DNA from: Ketobacter sp036337295
Lineage (GTDB): Bacteria; Pseudomonadota; Gammaproteobacteria; Pseudomonadales; Ketobacteraceae
DNA length: 64,000 nt
Assembly: GCA_036337295.1 (NCBI GenBank)
Contig: JAYZEN010000007.1
Location: 124,001-188,000, forward strand
Direction: 5' to 3'
Numbering within the stretch: position 1 is the stretch's first letter; each line of letters starts with the position of its first letter. The position numbers were made by a program, and so were the translations under genes. The notes under the pieces are model-generated. The model had not been told where the DNA came from and made no database searches. It worked only from the letters and a program-made list of their open reading frames with translations. Shown here piece by piece: positions 58,017-64,000 of this stretch.

Positions 58017-60953
58017 ATGAAGCCGATCCGTTACAGCCGGTTGCCTGGAAGCAGGCGCATTACGCATTGCTGCACAATGATGTCGGCTGTGTTCATGGCC
58101 CTGATGTTCTGCTGTGGCGTCGCCTACGGTCTGCCTCAGTCCCCCTCCAACCAATCCCATTTTCCCATTGTGCTGCCCGCCAAACAGCTGCTTGACCCCA
58201 CCGGCAGTCTGCAGATCGAGGATCTATTGCAGCAACAATTGGATGACGCCTGGCAGCCGGTGGATGCGCCCATTGTGAACCTGGGATTTAACACTGATGC
58301 TGTATGGATTCATGTGCGGATTCCGGCTTTTGTGCAGGGCGATCAGTATCTGCTGGAAGTGGGCTATCCCCTGCTGGATCAACTGGATCTCTATTTCCTG
58401 AACCAGGGGGTGGTGGTGAACCGAACCAGCACCGGCGATCAGCGTTCGTTCTGGCAGCGACCGATCTGGCACCGAAATTTTGTGATGGAAATGCCGGCGG
58501 TGGAAGCCGGCTCGCTGGAGCTCTATTTGCGGGTGCAAAGTGAAGGCTCCGTAGAAATCCCGTTGCGGGTCTGGAGTCGGGATGCCTTCTGGAATGTGGA
58601 GCAGGGAACCTTGCTGATGAAGGGCGCCTTTGTGGGGGTGCTGTTGGTGATGATCCTGTACAACATCTTTGTGTTTCTGGTGGTGCGGGATCAAAGTTAT
58701 CTGTATTACGTGGGCTATGGAGCTGCCATTCTGTTGTTCCAGGTCTCCATGGATGGTCTGGCGTACCAGTATCTGTGGCCGGAGCTGAAAGGTTGGCACC
58801 AGTCCAGCCTGATTCTGTTCATCGCCTTTGCTGCCGTGTTCCGCTGTATGTTCACCATCTCGTTCCTGGATTTGTCACGGCGCTGGCCGGCAGCGGCCTG
58901 GTTGCTGGCGGGCGTGGTGGCGGTGGCGTTGTTGCTGTCCTCGGTCTCCCTGTTCGTGCCCTATAACCTGGCGGTTAAGCTGGCCACGATACTGGTTTTG
59001 CCGAGTACCCTGATCTGTCTTGTCATCGGTTCAGTGTTGTTGTACCGGGGTTTGCGTAGGGCGCGTTATTTTGTGGCCGGTTGGTTGGTGTATTTTGTAG
59101 GGGCGGCTCTGTTCTCCCTGTCGAAAATGGGTCTGATCCCCGTCACCATCCTGACGGAGTATTTGTTGCAGTTCGGGGTTACTCTGGAGATTGTTCTGTT
59201 TTCCATGGCGTTGGCGGACAGCATCAACCTGGAGCGGCATGCCAAACAACAAGCACAGCGGCAATCCATTCAGAACCTGGAACGTTATCGATCACTTTAT
59301 GAGAACGCAGCAGAGGGTATCTACCAAAGCGACCTGGAAGGGCAGCTGATTGCGGTGAACCCGGCCATGGCCACCATTCTGGGATACGCCAGTCCCCTGG
59401 AGTTAATTGATGATTTCGCCCGGCGCGAGGTGACGGATTTTCTCAGTGAATCCGATTACCGTGGCCTGACGCACAATATCATGGAGAAGGGGCGGGTGCA
59501 TCACTTTGAAATGAAAGGCTTTCGTCGGGATGGCCAGGTCTGTTGGCTATCGGTGTCGGCAAAAGTGATTTCAGGGGCGGAGTGGGGCCGCGACGCGATT
59601 GTGGAGGGGTTTGTCTTCGACATTACCCAACGCAAGCGCAATGAAGAGCAATTGATGTTTTTGTCCCGCCACGACCCCCTCACCGGGCTGGTGAACCGAC
59701 GGGAATTTGAAAGCCGTTTGCATCAGGCCCTGGAGGAGGTCCACCACCAGGATGAACACCATACCTTGCTGCTGTTGGACCTGGATCAATTCAAACTGGT
59801 CAACGATACCTGTGGCCATGTGGCCGGTGATGAGCTGTTGCGCCAGGTGACGTTGATCCTGCGTCAGCTCACCCGTGGCGGCGATGTTCTGGCCCGGTTG
59901 GGGGGCGATGAGTTCGCCATCCTGCTCACCAATTGTGAGGAGGTCAATGCCCTCAACGTGGCGGAAAAAATCCGCTCCCAAATCCAGGCCATGCGCTTCG
60001 ATTGGGATGGCCGGGTTTTCAACCCGGCGGCCAGTGTGGGTCTGGTGCACCTGGTGTCCCAGCTGGAAACTGTGAAAGATGTGATGAACATGGCGGACGC
60101 CGCCTGCTTAACCGCCAAGAATTCCGGCCGTAACCGGGTTCACATCTATGATCCAAAGGATACCCAGCTGGCGTCCCACCAGACGCAACTGGAGTGGGCC
60201 TCCCGCATCTCCGAGTCCATTGAACATGATTGGTTCCAGCTTTATGTACAGCCTATTGTGGCGTTGTCCGGTGATGCATTTGGCGGCAAGAGCTATGAGG
60301 TCTTGCTGCGGCTGCAGTACGACAAGGAAATCGTCTTTCCGGGAACCTTCCTGCCGGCGGCGGAGCGCTACAATCTGATGCCCCAGGTGGATCGCTGGGT
60401 GGTAAGGACCCTGTTCCGATGGTTGAACGAAAACCCATTGAAGCAGCACAGCATTGGCGATATTTCGGTGAACCTTTCCGGACTTACGCTGGGGGACAAG
60501 GAGTTTCCGGCGTATTTGCGGGAACAGTTCAAACGCTATGACATTCCGCCGGAAAAAATCTGCTTCGAAATCACCGAAACCATCGCGGTGACGAATTTGT
60601 CCTCCACCCTGAAATTCATTGAAGAGTTCCGTGCCATCGGTTGCAGTTTCTCCCTGGATGATTTCGGCAGCGGTTTTTCGTCTTACGGCTATCTGAAAAA
60701 CCTGCCCGTGGACTACCTGAAAATTGATGGCGCATTCATCAAGGATATGGTGGGCAGCGAGATTGATCGTGCCATGGTGGAGTCCATCAATCGCATCGGG
60801 CATGTGATGGGCAAGAAAACCATCGCCGAGTTTGTTGAGAATGACGATATCGCGGAACTCCTGCAGCGTATCGGCGTGGACTATGCCCAGGGCTATGGCA
60901 TATCCAGGCCGTTTCCCATTGATGAGATCGAAGCCATCAAATCCGCCGGTTAA
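58017..60953 (+). CDS. 7TM-DISM sensor, PAS, GGDEF and EAL cyclic-di-GMP protein
   Basis: The 978-residue protein combines a signal peptide, a periplasmic 7TMR-DISMED2 carbohydrate-like sensor (about 50-185), seven membrane helices (about 200-400), a PAS domain (about 425-545; SLYENAAEGIYQSDLEGQLI), GGDEF (intact ARLGGDEFAIL near 629) and EAL. EAL carries EVLLRL instead of EALLR at about 761, but the catalytic Glu remains, as do VNLSG, FEITET, DDFGSGFSSYGYL, LKID and TIAEFVEN. Both synthesis and breakdown of c-di-GMP therefore look possible. No ribosome site is clear before the ATG at 58017; an ATG at 58077 is an alternative. Confidence 0.92.
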   Translation: MKPIRYSRLPGSRRITHCCTMMSAVFMALMFCCGVAYGLPQSPSNQSHFPIVLPAKQLLDPTGSLQIEDLLQQQLDDAWQPVDAPIVNLGFNTDAVWIHVRIPAFVQGDQYLLEVGYPLLDQLDLYFLNQGVVVNRTSTGDQRSFWQRPIWHRNFVMEMPAVEAGSLELYLRVQSEGSVEIPLRVWSRDAFWNVEQGTLLMKGAFVGVLLVMILYNIFVFLVVRDQSYLYYVGYGAAILLFQVSMDGLAYQYLWPELKGWHQSSLILFIAFAAVFRCMFTISFLDLSRRWPAAAWLLAGVVAVALLLSSVSLFVPYNLAVKLATILVLPSTLICLVIGSVLLYRGLRRARYFVAGWLVYFVGAALFSLSKMGLIPVTILTEYLLQFGVTLEIVLFSMALADSINLERHAKQQAQRQSIQNLERYRSLYENAAEGIYQSDLEGQLIAVNPAMATILGYASPLELIDDFARREVTDFLSESDYRGLTHNIMEKGRVHHFEMKGFRRDGQVCWLSVSAKVISGAEWGRDAIVEGFVFDITQRKRNEEQLMFLSRHDPLTGLVNRREFESRLHQALEEVHHQDEHHTLLLLDLDQFKLVNDTCGHVAGDELLRQVTLILRQLTRGGDVLARLGGDEFAILLTNCEEVNALNVAEKIRSQIQAMRFDWDGRVFNPAASVGLVHLVSQLETVKDVMNMADAACLTAKNSGRNRVHIYDPKDTQLASHQTQLEWASRISESIEHDWFQLYVQPIVALSGDAFGGKSYEVLLRLQYDKEIVFPGTFLPAAERYNLMPQVDRWVVRTLFRWLNENPLKQHSIGDISVNLSGLTLGDKEFPAYLREQFKRYDIPPEKICFEITETIAVTNLSSTLKFIEEFRAIGCSFSLDDFGSGFSSYGYLKNLPVDYLKIDGAFIKDMVGSEIDRAMVESINRIGHVMGKKTIAEFVENDDIAELLQRIGVDYAQGYGISRPFPIDEIEAIKSAG

Positions 60954-60959
60954 TCACCA

Positions 60960-60977
60960 AGCATCATCAATGATGCT
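60960..60977. terminator. Short hairpin between convergent genes
   Basis: AGCATCAT and ATGATGCT pair across a 2-nt centre between the stops of the GGDEF/EAL gene and the E2 gene. There is no T-run. Weak candidate for a bidirectional terminator. Confidence 0.25.
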
Positions 60978-60979
60978 CC

Positions 60980-62092
60980 TCAATCACTCATACTGAGATC
61001 CTCCATCACCGCTTTCAGAAACCGGGCTGCCTCGCCGCCGGTAATCACCCGGTGGTCAAAGCTCAGGCTCAGCGGCAGGAAGCGATGACTGGCAAACGCG
61101 ATGCCGGTATCCACCACGTTGTTGTAGATCTTGCCCGCGCCGAGGATGGCCACCATGGGGGGCACCACGATGGGGTTCCCATAGCGGCCGGCGATGGTGC
61201 CGTAATTGGAGAGGGTGATGGTGGCACCGCTCATTTCACTGGGGGGAATGGTGCGGTTTTTCACGTCCTGGCGTAGGTGGTTCATGCCGTCGCGCAGGTC
61301 TCCGGTCTCCCGCGTTGCCACATCCCGCAATACGGGAACGAACAAACCATCCGGCGTATCCACCGCGATGCCCAGGTCCACTTTTTCAATGACACGGAAT
61401 GTATCGTTGCTGCTGTCGTACCAGGCATTGAGGTTCGGTTCCTGTTTACAGGCATTGGCGATGGCCCGCACCAGTCGCAGAGTAATGTCTTCCTGCGCCT
61501 GCCAGTGATCAATGTCCACGTCGTCGTTGATGGTGACTCTCACCACTTCCGCGTGGGCCTTGGCCATGTTGCGGGCCATGCTGCGGCGCACACCCTTCAG
61601 GCTCTGGGCTTCCCCCAAGTCCTGGGTCAGGCGGGCGGCCCGCTCCACGTCGTCACTGGTGATCATATGATGGTTGCCGCTGCCAGAGATCTTGCTCAGA
61701 TCCACGTTCAGGCGTTTGGCCAGGGCACGAATCGCTGGCGTCGCCAGGGGCACAGTGGGGCCGGGCCGATAAGGGCTGCCGATGACAAACTGTTCGCGCT
61801 CGGAATGCTCGCTGGCGGACTCCATTTTTCCGACGACGGTGCCGCTATCTTCCTGTTGTTCCCCGACAAACTCCAGCAGGGGTTCGCCGGTGTGAATCAG
61901 GTCGCCTTCGTCCCCAAAGCAGGCGGCGATGACGCCATCCTGAGGTGCAGGAATGTCGACGATAGCTTTGGCGGTTTCCACCGAAATGATGATCTGGCCG
62001 GTGCTGACCTGGTCCCCGGGTTGGATGTGCCATTCGACGATTTCCGCCTCCTGCAGGCCTTCCCCCAGGTCCGGTAGTTTGAAGTATTTCAT
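60980..62092 (-). CDS. 2-oxoacid dehydrogenase E2 (dihydrolipoamide acyltransferase)
   Basis: An N-terminal lipoyl domain carries Lys42 in VETAKAIVDIPAP. A peripheral-subunit-binding domain (about 118-155; LATPAIRALAKRLNVDLSKI) and the catalytic acyltransferase domain with SFDHRVITGGEAARFL follow. With E1alpha and E1beta it would form a 2-oxoacid dehydrogenase core. Branched-chain substrates are likely from the heteromeric E1 and the presence of a valine pathway elsewhere in the window; pyruvate or acetoin is possible. The start overlaps the E1beta stop. Confidence 0.9.
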   Translation of the reverse strand: MKYFKLPDLGEGLQEAEIVEWHIQPGDQVSTGQIIISVETAKAIVDIPAPQDGVIAACFGDEGDLIHTGEPLLEFVGEQQEDSGTVVGKMESASEHSEREQFVIGSPYRPGPTVPLATPAIRALAKRLNVDLSKISGSGNHHMITSDDVERAARLTQDLGEAQSLKGVRRSMARNMAKAHAEVVRVTINDDVDIDHWQAQEDITLRLVRAIANACKQEPNLNAWYDSSNDTFRVIEKVDLGIAVDTPDGLFVPVLRDVATRETGDLRDGMNHLRQDVKNRTIPPSEMSGATITLSNYGTIAGRYGNPIVVPPMVAILGAGKIYNNVVDTGIAFASHRFLPLSLSFDHRVITGGEAARFLKAVMEDLSMSD

Positions 62093-63132
62093 GAGACCTC
62101 CAGGGTGTGGATGGCGGCGTCCACAATGTCGCTGGCGCTGTTCATGTAGACGTTTTCCCGCTGCAGGTAGGGCATGGGAGTGTCGAAACCGGTGACCCTG
62201 GCGATGGGGGCCTGCAGGCTGTGGAATGCCTGCTCCTGAATGGCGGCACAGATTTCCGCGGCCACGCCACAGTGTCGTGCCGCCTCTTGAATGATGACGC
62301 AGCGCCCGGTTTTCTGCACTGAGGCCACCAGAGTGTCGATGTCCAACGGGCTGATGGTGGCCACGTCTATGACCTCTGCGGAGACACCTTGCTGATGCAG
62401 TTTGTCGGCGGCCTGCAGGGTCTCGTGCACCATGGCGCCCCAGCTGATCAGGGTGATGTGATCGCCCTGCCGCAGGGTGTAGCAGGTATCCAGGGGCAGG
62501 CCTACGCCATCGTCATAGATTTCCTGCTTTACCATGCGGTAAATACGCTTGGGTTCCAGGAAGATCACCGGGTCCGGATCTTCAATGGCGCTCAGCAGCA
62601 GCCCATAGGCGCGCGTGGGCGAGGAGGGGATCACAACCCGGATACCGGGAATGTGGGCGAACAGGGCTTCGGTGCTTTCCGAGTGATGTTCCGGTGCGTG
62701 GATGCCACCACCGTAGGGCGCCCGCAACACCATGGGGCAGGTGAGGCGGCCCCGGGTGCGGTTACGCAGGCGTGCGGCATGGGACACGATGTGCTCCATG
62801 GTCGCATAAATAAATCCCATGAACTGGATTTCCGCCACCGGGCGCAGTTGCTGTGCCGCCATGCCAACGCTGATGCCGGCAATCAGGGTTTCCGCCAGCG
62901 GCGTATCCATTACCCGCTTATGGCCGAAGCGATCCTTGAGGCCCACGGTGGCGCGGAACACACCTCCGTTGGTGGCCACGTCCTCTCCCAGCACCACCAC
63001 ATTGGGGTCGGCGTCCATCGCCCGGTGCAGGGCCATGTTGACGGCTTCAATCATGGTGACCACATGGGGTGTTTTGGTGTCCACCGGTTTGTGTTTTTGG
63101 TTCAGGTCGGCAATTTTTTCGTGCATGCCCAT
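62089..63132 (-). CDS. 2-oxoacid dehydrogenase E1 component, beta subunit
   Basis: The transketolase-like beta subunit has MALHRAMDADPNVVVLGEDV, FGHKRVMDTPLAETLIAGIS, APYGGGIHAPEHHSESTEAL (active-site loop) and PLDIDTLVASVQKTGRCVII. ATG codons at 63138, 63132 and 63126 are in frame; GGGAGGT upstream is best spaced for 63132. It overlaps both neighbours in the operon by a few bases. Confidence 0.92.
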   Translation of the reverse strand: MGMHEKIADLNQKHKPVDTKTPHVVTMIEAVNMALHRAMDADPNVVVLGEDVATNGGVFRATVGLKDRFGHKRVMDTPLAETLIAGISVGMAAQQLRPVAEIQFMGFIYATMEHIVSHAARLRNRTRGRLTCPMVLRAPYGGGIHAPEHHSESTEALFAHIPGIRVVIPSSPTRAYGLLLSAIEDPDPVIFLEPKRIYRMVKQEIYDDGVGLPLDTCYTLRQGDHITLISWGAMVHETLQAADKLHQQGVSAEVIDVATISPLDIDTLVASVQKTGRCVIIQEAARHCGVAAEICAAIQEQAFHSLQAPIARVTGFDTPMPYLQRENVYMNSASDIVDAAIHTLEVS

Positions 63133-63134
63133 GA

Positions 63135-64000
63135 TCATTCACCTCCCAGGCGGGCCATTTTTTCCAGCGCCCGTTGTTTTTGTAATGCCAGGTGAGCAGG
63201 GGTCTCTTCAAACAGATAGTCGAACAGATCCGCCACCGGTTGGGCCGGTTGTGACAGATAGGTTTTCACGGCCTGCTCCACCTCCTGCTTGCAGTGTTCC
63301 TGCAGGGTCTGTTCCTGTCCCTCGTTCCACAAGTCGCTTGCGTGCAGATAGGTTTGCAGACGCTTGATAGGCTCCCGTTTCCAGGCCTCGTTCACTTCCT
63401 CGTGGGAACGGTAGCGGGTGGCGTCGTCGGCGGTGGTGTGATCACCCAGGCGGTAGCTCACTGCCTCGATCAGCGTGCCGCCTTTACCGCTATGGGCTTT
63501 GTTCACCGCGTAGCGCACCGCATCATAGACGGCACACACATCGTTGCCGTCCACCTGAAAACCCTCGATGCCGGCAGCGACGGCTTTCTGGGCGATGGTT
63601 TCCGCCCCGGTCTGGATGTTGCGGGGTACTGAAATGGCCCACTGGTTATTGTTCACCACCATCACCATGGGCAATTGCCACACGCCCACCAGGTTCATGG
63701 CTTCGTAAAAATCGCCACGGGAGGTGGCGCCTTCACCACAGGTCACCAGGCTACAGCGCTTCTCGCCGCGGATTTTCATGGCGCTGGCCACCCCGGCGGC
63801 GTGGGTGACTTGCGTAGCAATGGGAACGCAATTGGGAAAATCCTGTTGGGCAATCCCGGAAAAGTGGTTGGCCCATTCGTTGCCACCCCAGTATTGCATT
63901 TGCTGATGCAGGGGAATGTCGCGCAGGTACTGGGTGGCCTGATCCCGGTAATAGGGCAGAAACACGTCGTCTTTTTTCAGTGCCAAGCCGATTCCGGTGC
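63135..64000 (-). CDS. 2-oxoacid dehydrogenase E1 component, alpha subunit (5' end outside window)
   Basis: The frame is open through the right edge of the window, so the N-terminus is missing; the visible part begins TGIGLALKKDDVFLPYYRDQ. The thiamine-diphosphate motif is present as TCGEGATSRGDFYEAMN through VVNNNQWAIS, and the phosphorylation-loop region as SYRLGDHTTADDATRYR. It is the first visible gene of the minus-strand E1alpha-E1beta-E2 operon and overlaps E1beta by ATGA. Confidence 0.92.
   Translation of the reverse strand, partial: TGIGLALKKDDVFLPYYRDQATQYLRDIPLHQQMQYWGGNEWANHFSGIAQQDFPNCVPIATQVTHAAGVASAMKIRGEKRCSLVTCGEGATSRGDFYEAMNLVGVWQLPMVMVVNNNQWAISVPRNIQTGAETIAQKAVAAGIEGFQVDGNDVCAVYDAVRYAVNKAHSGKGGTLIEAVSYRLGDHTTADDATRYRSHEEVNEAWKREPIKRLQTYLHASDLWNEGQEQTLQEHCKQEVEQAVKTYLSQPAQPVADLFDYLFEETPAHLALQKQRALEKMARLGGE

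Noticed and set aside
1..64000. CRISPR arrays, insertion sequences, integrases, tRNA or rRNA genes
   Set aside because: No regularly spaced repeats, transposase-like proteins, terminal repeats or tRNA cloverleaf sequences were seen by eye.

Overview
The window is chromosomal DNA from a free-living gammaproteobacterium. The core gene order (ygfZ / sdhE-ygfX / nadB / rpoE-rseABC / lepA-lepB-DUF4845-rnc-era-recO-pdxJ-acpS / gacS(barA) / cysM-rlmD-relA-mazG) is the one I know from Pseudomonas and, in large part, E. coli. GC-rich coding, an MmsR-type valine operon, a hydrolase-rich and regulator-rich accessory set and a mucD-less rseABC operon fit a marine or hydrocarbon-associated lineage near Pseudomonadales/Oceanospirillales (Alcanivorax, Ketobacter or Marinobacter-like). 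This placement is inference; no rRNA gene is present. I see no insertion sequence, prophage, CRISPR array, tRNA or rRNA.

Layout. 1-840: tail of an unknown Cys-containing protein, then a SlyD-type prolyl isomerase with a strong terminator. 1.1-8.1 kb: a secreted PHB-depolymerase/feruloyl-esterase-like protein, a CHASE2 adenylate cyclase, a very large FecR-TPR-outer-membrane-barrel protein and a small lipoprotein; the barrel half and the lipoprotein are strikingly AT-rich. 8.2-13.9 kb: sugar-phosphate mutarotase, lipase-like lipoprotein, AraC regulator, MpaB/Lcp-type oxygenase, TetR regulator. 13.9-20.4 kb: ung, then mmsR divergent from a valine-degradation operon (mmsA, acyl-CoA dehydrogenase, 3-hydroxyisobutyryl-CoA hydrolase, mmsB) with a clear two-site AraC-type operator. 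20.5-23.2 kb: HDOD protein, ygfZ, and divergent sdhE-ygfX.

23.2-29.8 kb is the most interesting region. A roughly 6.6-kb accessory block interrupts the usual ygfX-nadB neighbourhood. It carries an AraC regulator and a tightly coupled operon of a three-haem cytochrome c lipoprotein, a TlpA thioredoxin, a DUF4266 lipoprotein with a Gly/Cys tail, a DUF3570 outer-membrane protein and an ApbE-type FMN transferase that has no signal peptide and a changed metal-site residue. The DUF3570 protein has two T-G-A-S motifs resembling ApbE flavinylation sites. I read the block as a candidate extracytoplasmic flavin/haem redox system.

29.8-50.3 kb: nadB divergent from the envelope-stress operon rpoE-rseA-rseB-rseC (with a sigma-E-like promoter), the lepA-to-acpS housekeeping operons, the GacS/BarA hybrid kinase, then cysM, a PolB-like exonuclease, rlmD, relA (EFDD motif, monofunctional synthetase) and mazG. 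50.2-53.1 kb: molybdenum-cofactor genes moaA, moaB, moeA, ending in a perfect 21-bp inverted repeat. 53.1-57.9 kb: acyl-CoA-binding protein, DUF2789 protein, possible SCP2-like protein plus iron alcohol dehydrogenase, two overlapping antisense small ORFs, cmoM and a DUF1499 membrane protein. 58.0-64.0 kb: a 7TM-PAS-GGDEF-EAL cyclic-di-GMP protein, then a minus-strand 2-oxoacid dehydrogenase operon (E1alpha, E1beta, E2) running off the right edge.
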